From Haliea sp. (GTDB taxonomy: Bacteria; Pseudomonadota; Gammaproteobacteria; Pseudomonadales; Halieaceae), in contig JAHEBM010000018.1 of NCBI GenBank assembly GCA_024642245.1, forward strand, positions 1 through 60,066: a stretch of DNA of 60,066 bases, written 5' to 3'. The translations under genes were made by a program, and so were the position numbers. Numbering within the stretch: position 1 is the stretch's first letter; the number at the start of each line of letters is the position of its first letter. Below are positions 46,710-56,492 of this stretch, piece after piece. Below the pieces are notes generated by a model. It did no database searches, was not told the origin of the DNA, and saw only the letters and a program-made list of their open reading frames with translations.

Positions 46710-47307
46710 GGGCTTCCTCCCGTTTCTTGAGATCCTCCTCGAGCATCGCGTTACCCGCCTTGAGCTTGTCTATCTTGTCCTGCAATTCAAGCAGGTTGAT
46801 CAAGGCCTGCCGCATCAGGCGGGTATAGTCATGCACCTTGAGTTCCTTGGCATTCTGTTCCCGAAGTACCCTGAAGGCGTTGCGCGCGGTAACAGGGTCG
46901 TAATAGGAACTGCGTGGCAGCATGCGCACGTAGGCGATGGCAATGCCGGCCTCCAGGTCGGCCCGGGGTGAGGATTCCAGCCGCTGGTAACGCTCGAACT
47001 GCTGCATGGCATCCTCGTATTCCCCATCCAGCAGGGCGCGGTAGCCTTTTTCGAAAAACGTGTAGTCAGCGCCCCGCGCGGTCGTACAGTCACACTGGCC
47101 TTGCTGCGGCAGCGTGAGATCGAACTCGGGCATATCACCGTCGAGGGGCAGCCTGGGCTCGGTAGTGCCGGTTGCGGTTGCAGGGGAAACAGCGGGCTCC
47201 CGGGGCACTTCGGGCGCTGCGGCGCAGGCCTGCAGCAACAGGACCAGGGCGAATGGAGCAACAACTAGGTTGCGCGAAACTGGCAAAAGGCTGATCTCGT
47301 ATCTCAT
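46660..47307 (-). CDS. Lipoprotein with helical repeats and C-terminal coiled coil
   Basis: A 215-residue protein with a lipoprotein signal ending LLQAC, so it should be membrane-attached in the periplasm. A Pro/Thr-rich linker is followed by a TPR-like helical segment (FFEKGYRALLDGEYEDAMQQFERYQ), further helices, and a C-terminal coiled coil (LQDKIDKLKAGNAMLEEDLKKREE). It loosely recalls QseG-type lipoproteins found near two-component systems. The gene is convergent with the sensor kinase and their ends overlap by 50 bases. A link to the kinase is possible but unproven. Confidence 0.72.
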   Translation of the reverse strand: MRYEISLLPVSRNLVVAPFALVLLLQACAAAPEVPREPAVSPATATGTTEPRLPLDGDMPEFDLTLPQQGQCDCTTARGADYTFFEKGYRALLDGEYEDAMQQFERYQRLESSPRADLEAGIAIAYVRMLPRSSYYDPVTARNAFRVLREQNAKELKVHDYTRLMRQALINLLELQDKIDKLKAGNAMLEEDLKKREEALKRLRDLTLNQKAAAQ

Positions 47308-47372
47308 CTGTTGCACCAGTTTAGCCCACTTATCCCCGGTCGAGAAGCGCCGGGGACCTGCAGCGGGCCGGG

Positions 47373-48884
47373 CTACTCGGGTCGCATATGCGGGAACAGC
47401 AGGACATCGCGAATGGATGGCGAGTCCGTGAGCAGCATGACCAGTCGATCGATGCCTATACCCTCGCCCGCCGTCGGCGGCATACCGTACTCCAGTGCGC
47501 GAATGTAATCGTGGTCGTAATGCATGGCCTCCTCGTCCCCGGCGTCCTTCTCGGCCACCTGGTCCAGGAAACGCTGGGCCTGGTCCTCGGCGTCGTTGAG
47601 CTCGGAAAAGCCATTGGCGAGCTCGCGCCCGCCGACAAAGAATTCAAAGCGGTCGGTTACGAAAGGATCGCTGTCGCTGCGCCGCGCCAGGGGTGACACC
47701 TCGGTGGGATAGGCTGTGATAAAGGTAGGCTGGTCCAGCAGGTGTTCCACGGTTTTCTCGAAAATTTCGATTTGCACCTTGCCCAGGCCCCAGCTGTCTT
47801 TCAGCGGGATTCCCAGCGTCGAGGCGATGGCGCGGGCAGCGGTTTCATCGGCCAGCTGAGCGGCGCTGATCTGGTCGTTGTAGGCCAGGATCGAGTCAAA
47901 TACGGATATCCGCCTGAAAGGTCTGGAAAAATCATAACTGGCGCCCTGGTACTGCACGTTCGTGTCGCCCAGTACCTGCTGGGTCAGCTTGCGCAGCATG
48001 TCCTCGGTGAGGTCCATGGCCTCCCGGTAATCGGCGTAGGCCCAGTAGTACTCCAGCATCGTGAACTCGGGATTATGCCGCGTGGAGAGACCCTCGTTGC
48101 GGAAGCTGCGATTGATCTCGAAGACCCGTTCGAAGCCGCCCACCACCAGCCGCTTGAGATACAGCTCCGGCGCGATACGCAGGTACATATCCTGGTCCAG
48201 CGCGTTGTGGTGCGTAACGAACGGCTTGGCGGCGGCGCCCCCGGGTATCACCTGCATCATGGGGGTTTCGACTTCCATGAAACCCGCGTCGCTCATGTAT
48301 TCGCGAATGAAGCTGATAATTTTCGAGCGGGTGCGAAACACCGCGCGGGATTCCGGATTGACGATGAGATCGACATAGCGCTGGCGGTAGCGCAATTCCT
48401 GGTCCGCCAGCCCGTGGTACTTGTCGGGCAGCGGTCGCAGGGCCTTGGTGAGCAGTCGGGCCTCGCGCATATTGATATACAGGTCGCCCTTGCCGGACTT
48501 ATTGATAGGGCCGCTGGCGGCAACGATATCACCCAGGTCCCAGCCCTTGATTTCCTCCAGCGCTTCCTCGGACAGCCCCTTGCGATCGACGTACAACTGG
48601 ATCTGGTCACTGCCATCCTGGATCAGCAGGAACGCGCCCCGGTTGCGAATCAGCCGGCCAGCGACCGCGTAGACCTTGCCGGCCTGCTCCAGCTCTTCTT
48701 TCGACGAATCGCCGTACTCGCGCTGCAGGTGAGCAGCCACCGCGGTGCGGCGGAAGTCATTGGGGAAGGCATTGCGTTTTTCCCGCAGCTGGGTGAGCTT
48801 GCCGCGACGCTCCGCAATGAGCTTGTTCTCTTCCTGGGGGTCCTTGTCCTGGCGCTTGCCGGATCCCTGTTGCTGGTCAGTCAT
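47373..48884 (-). CDS. lysS: Lysyl-tRNA synthetase (class II)
   Basis: LysS charges tRNA-Lys. The 503-residue protein has an N-terminal OB-fold anticodon-binding domain and a class II catalytic core. Motif 2 is [24 protein letters not shown], and motif 3 is near the C terminus in [24 protein letters not shown]. It starts 12 bases after the prfB stop on the same strand, the conserved prfB-lysS operon. Confidence 0.98.
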   Translation of the reverse strand: MTDQQQGSGKRQDKDPQEENKLIAERRGKLTQLREKRNAFPNDFRRTAVAAHLQREYGDSSKEELEQAGKVYAVAGRLIRNRGAFLLIQDGSDQIQLYVDRKGLSEEALEEIKGWDLGDIVAASGPINKSGKGDLYINMREARLLTKALRPLPDKYHGLADQELRYRQRYVDLIVNPESRAVFRTRSKIISFIREYMSDAGFMEVETPMMQVIPGGAAAKPFVTHHNALDQDMYLRIAPELYLKRLVVGGFERVFEINRSFRNEGLSTRHNPEFTMLEYYWAYADYREAMDLTEDMLRKLTQQVLGDTNVQYQGASYDFSRPFRRISVFDSILAYNDQISAAQLADETAARAIASTLGIPLKDSWGLGKVQIEIFEKTVEHLLDQPTFITAYPTEVSPLARRSDSDPFVTDRFEFFVGGRELANGFSELNDAEDQAQRFLDQVAEKDAGDEEAMHYDHDYIRALEYGMPPTAGEGIGIDRLVMLLTDSPSIRDVLLFPHMRPE

Positions 48885-48896
48885 GTTGTTTCTCGC

Positions 48897-49995
48897 TTAA
48901 AGCCCGCTCTTGAGCGAGGCCTCGATAAACTGGTCGATACCGCCATCCAGGACGGCCTGGGTGTTGCTGGTTTCCACGCCGGTGCGCAGGTCCTTGATGC
49001 GCGACTGGTCCAGCACATAGGAACGTATCTGGCTGCCCCAGCCAATATCCGCCTTGCTGTCCTCCATCGCCTGCTTTTCCTGGTTGCGGCGCTGCATTTC
49101 CGTCTCGTAGAGCTTGGCCCGCAGCAGCTTCATCGCGTTGTCACGGTTCTGGTGCTGGGAGCGCTCGGTCTGGCACTGCACCACAATGCCGCTGGGCTTG
49201 TGGGTGATGCGCACCGCGGAATCGGTCTTGTTGATGTGCTGCCCACCGGCGCCGCTGGCGCGATAGGTATCCGTGCGCAGGTCAGCCGGGTTGATATCGA
49301 TCTCGATATTGTCGTCGATCTCCGGCGACACAAACACCGATGCGAAAGAGGTGTGGCGGCGATTGCCCGAGTCAAAGGGTGATTTGCGCACCAGGCGGTG
49401 AACCCCGGTTTCCGTGCGCAACCAGCCAAAGGCATATTCGCCCTCGAAATGGATGGTCGCGCTCTTGATGCCGGCGACCTCCCCGGCGGACACCTCGATC
49501 AGCTCGGTTTTGAAATCGTGGGCTTCGCCCCAGCGCAGGTACATGCGCAGCATGATTTCAGCCCAGTCCTGCGCCTCGGTACCCCCGGAGCCGGACTGGA
49601 TATCGAGGTAGGCGTTGTTGCTGTCCATCTCGCCGCTGAACATGCGGCGGAATTCCATCTGCTCCAGCAAGGTGACCAGGCCGTCGATCTCCTTCTCGAC
49701 TTCGGCGACGGTGTCCGTGTCATCCTCGGAAGCCGCCAGCTCCAGCAGGTCGCCCGCGTCGGCGGCGCCACTGTCCAGCTGCTCGATGGTGTGAACCACC
49801 GCCTCCAGTGCAGAGCGCTCGCGCCCGAGCGCCTGGGCGCGGGTGGGGTCATCCCAGACGCTGGGCTCAGCCAGCTCCAGTTCTACCTCGGCGAGGCGTT
49901 CCTTGCTGAGATCGAAGTCAAAGATACCCCCTAAGCACGTCGGTACGCGCCTGGATGTCCTTCAGTGTCTGTACCAGGGGGTTGATCTCAAGCAT
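48897..49995 (-). CDS. prfB: Peptide chain release factor 2, with programmed +1 frameshift
   Basis: RF2 terminates translation at UGA and UAA. Translation starts at the ATG at 49995 and reads 25 codons to the slip site AGGGGGTATCTTTGAC. The CTT codon (49923-49921) meets an in-frame TGA (49920-49918), and a +1 slip continues with GAC at 49919. The product is then 365 residues, exactly the usual RF2 length. The internal Shine-Dalgarno AGGGGG lies three bases before the slip codon. Codon-recognition SPF and the catalytic GGQ ([15 protein letters not shown]) are present. Frameshifting provides autoregulation by RF2 level. Confidence 0.97.
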
Positions 49996-50074
49996 TGGGG
50001 CTAACCCGTTCCGTCAAGGGGCGCGCATCTTACCAATTCTGCGCACATAATTGAATGACCCGCCCAATGGGCGG

Positions 50075-51250
50075 TCAAAACTGGTTCAGCACCGCCCCGA
50101 TCAGCACAATCTGCGGGACTGTCACCAGGGGCAGGAACAGGGCGATTTTCCAGGACTTTGTGGTGTCACGGATGGACATCACCTCGGTGTAGTCGGTAGC
50201 CACGCCCGCCATGAGAAAGGTAAAGGCATTGCCCGGGGCCCCCGCCCTGTTGAGCAGGTCGGCGGCGATGGGGGTAGACCCCTCGGAGCACACCTCGATC
50301 ACGGTGGTGGCCAGCAAGGTGAGCCACAGGCCACCGATGGTGGCGCCGAACCAGGTGGCGAAGATATCTTCGGGCACGAAGGCCCGGATCAGCCCCGCCA
50401 GGATCAGGCCGAACATGGACCAGCGGATCACCACCCGCGCGCCGGCAAAGCCCTCCCGCAGGATATCGGCGCTTCCCGCAGGGGAAAAGCGGATAGTCTG
50501 GCGGAACTCCCGCCACAACTCACCCAGCGGCCTGGGTTCACCGAGCTGGTCCTGCCAGAGGTTGCGTGGCAGATCGCCGCGGCGCACCAGTGCGTCGAAA
50601 ACCAGCCCGGTGATAATGCCGATGACCAAAGACAGCAGGATAAACAGCAGGGTCCAGCTCACCCCGATCAGGCCGAACAGGATGAGGGTGAGTGAAAACG
50701 AGTTCCAGGGGCTGGCCAGCAGGAAGGCCATGACCTGGCCCACGCTCGCGCCGCGCTCGTAGAGTTTCATGCCCACCGCGAGGATGCCGTGGCTGCACAG
50801 GTCCAGGAAGACGCCTGCCAGGGTTGCCCGCAACATGCCCGTAAGGCCACCGTCACGCCCCAGCATGCCCATCACGAGGTCCCGCGGTACCCGGCCCAGC
50901 ACCCCGACAAAGATCACGCCGATGGCAATACCCCACCACATCTGGTTGAACAGCTCGAAAATGCCACCGGTGAAGACACCCAGGGGCGAGGCGTGATCGT
51001 GCCGCAGCACGGCGCCCAGCGGGTAGGCCACCGCCACGACCGCAAGGCATACCCAGAGGAAATAATCCCGCCGGGGCGGCGTGTCACAGCAGCTGTCCTG
51101 CGCGGCGGAGGCTTCGCCGTGGCAGGCTGGTGCGGCCGACGCGTGACAGCTACCAGCTGTCGAGGTCCCGGTTTCGTGACAGGCGGGCGCGGCGGGCTTC
51201 GACGCGCAGTGGTCCGCCGCTTGTTTCTTTTCGTGTTCGCAGTGGCTCAT
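50075..51250 (-). CDS. Putative copper/zinc efflux permease with Cys/His-rich N terminus
   Basis: A 391-residue permease of the SO_0444-like (DUF318) family. The first 60 residues hold seven cysteines and many histidines in repeated PACH/SCH motifs, likely a metal-binding tail. About eight to ten helices follow, with conserved stretches LFNQMWWGIAIGVIFVGVLG and LCSHGILAVGMKLYERGAS in the first bundle and a second bundle near the C terminus. The start overlaps the stop of the cueR gene (ATGA), so both are made under CueR control. Copper export is the simplest inference. Confidence 0.85.
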   Translation of the reverse strand: MSHCEHEKKQAADHCASKPAAPACHETGTSTAGSCHASAAPACHGEASAAQDSCCDTPPRRDYFLWVCLAVVAVAYPLGAVLRHDHASPLGVFTGGIFELFNQMWWGIAIGVIFVGVLGRVPRDLVMGMLGRDGGLTGMLRATLAGVFLDLCSHGILAVGMKLYERGASVGQVMAFLLASPWNSFSLTLILFGLIGVSWTLLFILLSLVIGIITGLVFDALVRRGDLPRNLWQDQLGEPRPLGELWREFRQTIRFSPAGSADILREGFAGARVVIRWSMFGLILAGLIRAFVPEDIFATWFGATIGGLWLTLLATTVIEVCSEGSTPIAADLLNRAGAPGNAFTFLMAGVATDYTEVMSIRDTTKSWKIALFLPLVTVPQIVLIGAVLNQF

Positions 51251-51651
51251 TTATCACTCTCCTGCCCGGCGGCCAGGTTCTCGATAATCGCGCATTCGGG
51301 GCCTTCATCCCCCTTACACCGGGTTGCCATGGCGAGTAATTCCTTTTGCATGGCTACCAGCTGCTCGATGCGCTCCTGTAATTTCTGGCTCTTTTCCATC
51401 ACCAGGTCCCTGGCGTGGCGGCTCTGGCGCGCCGGGTTGCGGGAAAGTTCCAGCAGTTGCCGACTTTCCTCCAGGTCGAAACCCACGTCCCGCGCGTGGG
51501 CCAGGAAACGCAGTTCCTTAACGGCTGCCTGGTCGTACTGCCGATAACCGTTGTCGCTGCGAGCCGCAGGAGCAATGAGCTTGATGTCCTCGTAGTAGCG
51601 GATGGTCTTGGCGCTCAGGCCACTGCGCCTGGCTGCCTGCGAGATGTTCAT
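51247..51651 (-). CDS. cueR: CueR-type MerR family metal-responsive regulator
   Basis: A 134-residue MerR regulator with the N-terminal winged helix (MNISQAARRSGLSAKTIRYYE), a coiled-coil dimerisation helix, and a C-terminal metal loop CKGDEGPEC followed by AIIENL. The two cysteines seven residues apart match the Cu(I)/Ag(I)-binding loop of CueR. The ATG at 51651 is preceded at five bases by AGGAGG. It is the first gene of a two-gene operon with the efflux permease, and its own promoter has the MerR-type architecture. Confidence 0.92.
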   Translation of the reverse strand: MNISQAARRSGLSAKTIRYYEDIKLIAPAARSDNGYRQYDQAAVKELRFLAHARDVGFDLEESRQLLELSRNPARQSRHARDLVMEKSQKLQERIEQLVAMQKELLAMATRCKGDEGPECAIIENLAAGQESDK

Positions 51652-51679
51652 GGGCGCCTCCTTTGACTGTTTCACCAGC

Positions 51680-51710
51680 AATGTAAACCTTACAGTAGCT
51701 GGAAGGTCAA
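51680..51710 (-). promoter_or_regulatory. CueR-controlled promoter with 19-base spacer
   Basis: On the minus strand -35 TTGACC (51705-51710) and -10 TACATT (51680-51685) are separated by 19 bases, the stretched spacing typical of MerR-activated promoters. The spacer region holds a dyad, ACCTTCC-N7-GTAAGGT, close to the known CueR operator. It drives cueR and the permease. Confidence 0.88.
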
Positions 51711-51784
51711 GGGGGTTTTTGCGCTGCTGTCATGACTGCCCAGGCAAATATTTTCAGTGTTGGCCGCCGACGCACTGGTCAGCC

Positions 51785-51873
51785 GGTACGCCCTGGCCGG
51801 ACACGCCGCAAGTACATCCATGTAGGCTCGCTGCAGCCATCCATGGCTGCAGACGGTCCTGCCAGGGCGTACC
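51785..51873. repeat. Nested palindromic intergenic repeat
   Basis: Outer arms GGTACGCCCTGGC (51785-51797) and GCCAGGGCGTACC (51861-51873) enclose two smaller perfect palindromes, TACAT-CC-ATGTA (about 51813-51824) and CTGCAGCCAT-CC-ATGGCTGCAG (51831-51852). Similar GC-rich palindromic intergenic repeats are common in marine gammaproteobacteria, from memory only. The surrounding gap between the cueR promoter and recJ (51711-51987) holds no credible gene. Confidence 0.75.
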
Positions 51874-51987
51874 CGCTGCCCTGTGCTGGCATCGAGCATC
51901 AAATTGAAGGGGGAGAAAAACCTGATCCTGCAGCCCGACGCATCGAGGGTATGCACGGGGTAGATCCATCAACAACACCCCGCGCTC

Positions 51988-53715
51988 TCACCTCGGTGTC
52001 ATATGCTCTACCACCAGCTGCACCGACCGCTGCCCGCGGAATTCATTCACATCGAGACGATAGGCCATTTCCACCTGCTCAATTGAAGGGTCCGGCCAGA
52101 CCTCGAGATCGACATTGAAGGCGATGGCATCGAGCAGCACCGAGCCGTCGGCGGGAAACAGCACCATTTTCAGGTGTTTTTCTCCCACCAGGCGCTGGCT
52201 GACGACCTGGAATACGCCGTCGAAGGTCGGCTCGGGGAAGTGCTGGCCCCAGGGACCGGCGAAGCGCAGGGCGGTGGCCAGCTCCAGCTGGAATTCGTCT
52301 TCCGCCAGCTCGCCGTCAGAATCGATCACTGCCTGCAGCTCCACGTCCTCGGCGTGGCGGGCTACTTCCTCCACGAACGCGTGGGAGAAGGCCTCGTAGT
52401 CATCCCTGGCCAGGCTGAGACCGGCCGCCATGGCGTGACCGCCGAACTTGCTGATAAGCCCGGGGTGGCGCACCGCCACCGCATCGAGGATATCGCGAAT
52501 ATGGATACCCGGAATCGAGCGCGCCGAGCCTTTTACCTGCCCGGCGTCACCATCGGCGAAGGCGATAGTGGGCCGGTGCAGGCGGTCCTTGATGCGGGAG
52601 GCCAGGATACCGATGACGCCCTGGTGCCAGCCCGGCTGGTAAAGCGTCATGGCAACGGGGGGATCGCCGGGCTCAGACAGCTCCAGCCGCGCCAGCTCCC
52701 GCAGGGCCTCCTCCTGCATACCCCCCTCGATCACGCGACGATCCTGGTTGAGCTGGTGCAATTGCGTCGCCAGCGCCGCCGCCCTGCCCGGGTCCGCACT
52801 GAGCAGGCATTCGATGCCGATGGACATGTCGTCCAGGCGGCCCGCCGCGTTGATGCGCGGGCCGACGGCAAAACCCAGGTCGGAGGCCACCACCGTGCGC
52901 GGGTCGCGCGAGGCGACGTCCAGCAGGGCGCGTATACCCGGTCGGGCCTGGCCCGCCTGGATGCGCTGCAGGCCGGCCGCCACCAGGATACGGTTGTTGT
53001 GGTCCAGCGGCACGACATCCGCGACCGTTCCCAGGGCCACCAGGTCGGTAACGGAGCCCAGGTTGGGTTCCTGGCGCTGCTCGAACCAGCCGCGCTGGCG
53101 CAGTTCGGCGCGCAGGGCCAGCATCACGTAGAAAATGACACCGACACCCGCCAGGTGCTTGCTGGGAAAAAGACAGCCGGGCTGGTTGGGATTGACGATG
53201 ACATCCGCCGCGGGCAGTTCCCGGCCCGCCAGGTGATGGTCGGTGATGAGGGTGGCTATGCCCCGCGCCCGCGCCGCCCTCACACCCTCGAGACTGGAGA
53301 TACCGTTGTCCACGGTAATGATCAGCTGCGGATCGCGGGTGGCGGCCAGCTCGACAATTTCGGGGGTCAGGCCGTAGCCGTAGTCGAAGCGGTTGGGTAC
53401 CAGGTAATCGACGTGGGCGGCGCCAAACTGCCGCAACACAGACACCGCCAGCGTGGTACTGGTGGCACCATCGGCGTCGAAGTCACCGATCACCAGCAAG
53501 CGGTCGCCTGCCGCGATGGCGTCCGCCAGCAGGGTCGCGGCGCGGTCGGCATTGAGTAATTCGCTGGGGGGCAACAGCCGCGCGAGACTGAGGTCCAGCT
53601 CGGTGGCTGTTTCTATGCCCCGGGCGGAGTAAACACGGGCCAGCAGCGGGTGTAAGTGTTCGGCTGCCAGCGTCCCGGCAGGATCGAGCGGGCGCCGGCG
53701 AATCAGTTTCTGCAT
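51988..53715 (-). CDS. recJ: Single-stranded-DNA-specific exonuclease RecJ
   Basis: RecJ is the 5'-3' single-strand exonuclease of recombination and mismatch repair. The 575-residue protein has the DHH-family metal motifs: IGDFDADGATSTT near residue 80, IITVDNGISS, and LITDHHLAGRELP. The DHHA1 domain and C-terminal OB-like domain follow, with SKFGGHAMAAGLSL conserved. It starts 11 bases after the thrC stop, so it is probably the last gene of a hom-thrC-recJ transcript. Confidence 0.97.
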   Translation of the reverse strand: MQKLIRRRPLDPAGTLAAEHLHPLLARVYSARGIETATELDLSLARLLPPSELLNADRAATLLADAIAAGDRLLVIGDFDADGATSTTLAVSVLRQFGAAHVDYLVPNRFDYGYGLTPEIVELAATRDPQLIITVDNGISSLEGVRAARARGIATLITDHHLAGRELPAADVIVNPNQPGCLFPSKHLAGVGVIFYVMLALRAELRQRGWFEQRQEPNLGSVTDLVALGTVADVVPLDHNNRILVAAGLQRIQAGQARPGIRALLDVASRDPRTVVASDLGFAVGPRINAAGRLDDMSIGIECLLSADPGRAAALATQLHQLNQDRRVIEGGMQEEALRELARLELSEPGDPPVAMTLYQPGWHQGVIGILASRIKDRLHRPTIAFADGDAGQVKGSARSIPGIHIRDILDAVAVRHPGLISKFGGHAMAAGLSLARDDYEAFSHAFVEEVARHAEDVELQAVIDSDGELAEDEFQLELATALRFAGPWGQHFPEPTFDGVFQVVSQRLVGEKHLKMVLFPADGSVLLDAIAFNVDLEVWPDPSIEQVEMAYRLDVNEFRGQRSVQLVVEHMTPR

Positions 53716-53726
53716 GCGGACGCCCG

Positions 53727-55124
53727 TCAGGCGCTGATGCTTTTTGCCATGTAGTCCTGCACCGCCCCCAGGGCATTGGGCAGGACCTCGAAGCGCTCGG
53801 GGCGATCAAACAAGTCCTTCAGGTGCAGCGGCAGGCCGACCACCTCGTCCAGGCCGGCGCTCTTGATGGCGCCGGGGAATTTCGCCGGGTGGGCGGTGGC
53901 CAGGGTCACCACCGGCACTGATGCGGGCAAATCCGCCGCCAGCGCCGCCGCCACGCCGATGGCGCTGTGGGGATCGAGCAGGTATTCGCACTCACGCCAG
54001 GTGCTGGCGATCTGCCGGCAGGTCTCGTCTTCCGACACCCGGTGGCTGCTGAATAACGCGCGGGCACGGCGCATGGCCGTCTCGCTGAAAGTGATGTCGC
54101 CGTGATCGAACCGGCGCATCAGGTCCGCCAGGGCGGCGCCATCGCGGTCGTACAGGTCGAACAGCAGGCGCTCAAAATTGCTGGACACGGAAATGTCCAT
54201 GCTCGGCGACAGGGTGTGGGCCAGTGGCTGGCGTCCATAGGTGCTGGTGGTCATTACCCGGTGCAGCACGTCATTGGTATTGGTGGCGATAATCAGGCGC
54301 TCTATGGGCAGGCCCATCTGCCGGGCGAGGTAGCCGGCAAAGATATCGCCGAAATTGCCTGTCGGCACGGAGAACGCAACGGGCCGGGCCGGGGCGCCAA
54401 GCGCCACCGCGGCGTAAAAGTAATAGACGATCTGGGCCATGATGCGGGCCCAGTTGATGGAGTTGACGGCGACCAGGCTGCGATCCGCCGGCAGGAAGCT
54501 GCGATCGCCGAAACTGGCCTTGACCATGGCCTGGCAGTCGTCGAAATTACCCTCCACCGCCAGGTTGTGGATGGTGTCACCCACGACGGTGGTCATCTGC
54601 TTACGCTGCACATCGGACACCCGGTTATGGGGGTGCAGGATGAAGATATCGATGTTCTTGCAGCGCTTGCAGCCCTCGATGGCGGCGGACCCGGTGTCAC
54701 CGGAGGTGGCTCCCATGATGACCACCTTCTGGTGCTTGCGCTCCAGCACGTAGTCCAGCAGGCGTCCCAGCAATTGCAGGGCGAAGTCCTTGAACGCCAG
54801 CGTGGGGCCGTGGAACAACTCCAGCACCCACTGGTTGGCCGCCAGCTGCACCATCGGCGCTACCGCGTTGTGGCGAAATTCAGCATAGGTATCGTCGATG
54901 ATGGCCTTGAGGTCCTGCGCCGGAATGCAGTCGTCCACGAAGGGGCTGACGATCTTCAGGGCCAGCTGCGGGTAGTCCAGCGCCGCCATGGCGGTGATCT
55001 CGTCGCGACTGAAGGTGGGCAGCGTTGCCGGTACGTACAGCCCGCCGTCGGAGGCCAGTCCCGTCAGCAGGACCTGTTCGAAATTGAGCGCGGGCGCCTG
55101 CCCCCGGGTGCTGATGTATTTCAC
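53727..55124 (-). CDS. thrC: Threonine synthase
   Basis: ThrC converts O-phosphohomoserine to threonine with PLP. The 465-residue protein is of the longer bacterial class. The N-terminal signature MKYISTRGQAP is followed by the PLP lysine in HGPTLAFKDFALQLL and the phosphate-binding segment GATSGDTGSAAIEGCK. It lies 13 bases downstream of hom. thrB (homoserine kinase) is not in this cluster, as in pseudomonads. Confidence 0.97.
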   Translation of the reverse strand: MKYISTRGQAPALNFEQVLLTGLASDGGLYVPATLPTFSRDEITAMAALDYPQLALKIVSPFVDDCIPAQDLKAIIDDTYAEFRHNAVAPMVQLAANQWVLELFHGPTLAFKDFALQLLGRLLDYVLERKHQKVVIMGATSGDTGSAAIEGCKRCKNIDIFILHPHNRVSDVQRKQMTTVVGDTIHNLAVEGNFDDCQAMVKASFGDRSFLPADRSLVAVNSINWARIMAQIVYYFYAAVALGAPARPVAFSVPTGNFGDIFAGYLARQMGLPIERLIIATNTNDVLHRVMTTSTYGRQPLAHTLSPSMDISVSSNFERLLFDLYDRDGAALADLMRRFDHGDITFSETAMRRARALFSSHRVSEDETCRQIASTWRECEYLLDPHSAIGVAAALAADLPASVPVVTLATAHPAKFPGAIKSAGLDEVVGLPLHLKDLFDRPERFEVLPNALGAVQDYMAKSISA

Positions 55125-55137
55125 GTTAAACTACCTG

Positions 55138-56451
55138 CTAACCTTCCAGCTCTTCCACCCGGATACGGGTGACCGAGCCGGCGATCGTGTCCAGTGCCTC
55201 GATGGCGCTGACAGCGGCATCCACACTGCCCTGCATCGCCTTGTTGGTCACTACTATAAGTTGCACCCGGGTCTGGCCCTCCGCCGGCGCCTTCTGGATC
55301 AGGGCCTCGATGCTGATGCCCTGGTCGCTGAAAATACTCGCCACCTTCGACAGCACCCCGGGCTTGTCCTCCACTTCCATGCGCAGGTACCAGGGTGTGA
55401 CGACGCGCTCCATGGGCACGATGGGCAGATCGCGCAGCCTGTCGCGGGCAAAGCCCAGGGGGGGCACCCGGCAGGCCTGGCCAACACCGAGATCGCGGGC
55501 CAGGTCCACCAGGTCGGCCACCACCGCCGAAGCGGTCGGCGCCGCGCCGGCACCGGCGCCATAGTAAAGCGTCGGGCCAACGGCATTGCCGTCGACCAGG
55601 ATGGCATTCTTGACCCCGTCCACGTCCGACAACAGCAGGTCATCCGGAATGAGCGTGGGGTGCACCCGCAGCTCCACGCCCTCGCCGTTTTGCTTGGCAA
55701 TGCCCAGGTGCTTGATGATGTAACCCAGTTCCCTGGCGTGCACCACGTCCTGCGGGGTGAGCCGGGTAATACCCTCTGTGTACACCGACTCGAACTGCAG
55801 CGGAATGCCAAAGGCGATGGAGGCCAGGATCACCAGCTTGTGGGCCGCGTCGATACCCTCCACGTCGAAGGTGGGATCGGCCTCGGCGTAGCCCAGGGCC
55901 TGCGCTTCGGCCAGTACGTCGGCGAACTCCCGGCCCTTGTCGCGCATCTCGGTCAGGATGAAATTGCCGGTGCCGTTGATAATGCCCGCCAGCCACTCGA
56001 TGCGGTTGCCCGCCAGGCCCTCGCGCAACGCCTTGATAATGGGAATGCCGCCGGCCACCGCCGCCTCGAAACGTACCTCCACCCCGTGCTCATCGGCCAG
56101 GGCAAAAATCTCGTTACCGAACTCGGCGATCAGGGCCTTGTTCGCGGTGACCACGTGCTTGCCATGGCGAATAGCAGTCTCCACCAGCTCCCTGGCCACC
56201 GTGGTGCCGCCAATGAGTTCCACCAGGATGGCTACATCCGGGTCCCGCGCCACGTCCAGCACGTCGCGGCTGACACGGATGTCCCCGAGTTCACAGCCGT
56301 GCTTGTCGCTGCGGGCGCCCACGTGGATAACCCGCAGGGGCGCCTGGGCACGGGCGGCAATAACCTCGGCGTTCTCAAGCAGTACCTGGAGGGTGCCGCT
56401 GCCCACGGTGCCGAGGCCACACAGGCCGATCGTTACTGGTTTTGCACTCAT
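55138..56451 (-). CDS. hom: Homoserine dehydrogenase
   Basis: This NAD(P)-dependent enzyme reduces aspartate semialdehyde to homoserine for threonine and methionine synthesis. The 437-residue protein has the Rossmann motif IGLCGLGTVGSG at 8-19, the catalytic core with KHVVTANKALIAEFG and GIINGTGNFILTEM, and a C-terminal ACT domain (about 350-430) for threonine feedback. It is a stand-alone enzyme, not fused to aspartokinase. It heads the hom-thrC-recJ run. Confidence 0.97.
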   Translation of the reverse strand: MSAKPVTIGLCGLGTVGSGTLQVLLENAEVIAARAQAPLRVIHVGARSDKHGCELGDIRVSRDVLDVARDPDVAILVELIGGTTVARELVETAIRHGKHVVTANKALIAEFGNEIFALADEHGVEVRFEAAVAGGIPIIKALREGLAGNRIEWLAGIINGTGNFILTEMRDKGREFADVLAEAQALGYAEADPTFDVEGIDAAHKLVILASIAFGIPLQFESVYTEGITRLTPQDVVHARELGYIIKHLGIAKQNGEGVELRVHPTLIPDDLLLSDVDGVKNAILVDGNAVGPTLYYGAGAGAAPTASAVVADLVDLARDLGVGQACRVPPLGFARDRLRDLPIVPMERVVTPWYLRMEVEDKPGVLSKVASIFSDQGISIEALIQKAPAEGQTRVQLIVVTNKAMQGSVDAAVSAIEALDTIAGSVTRIRVEELEG

Positions 56452-56492
56452 AGTCGTTGTCTGGTTATCCGCTGTGGTTTCCGCGACGCCAA

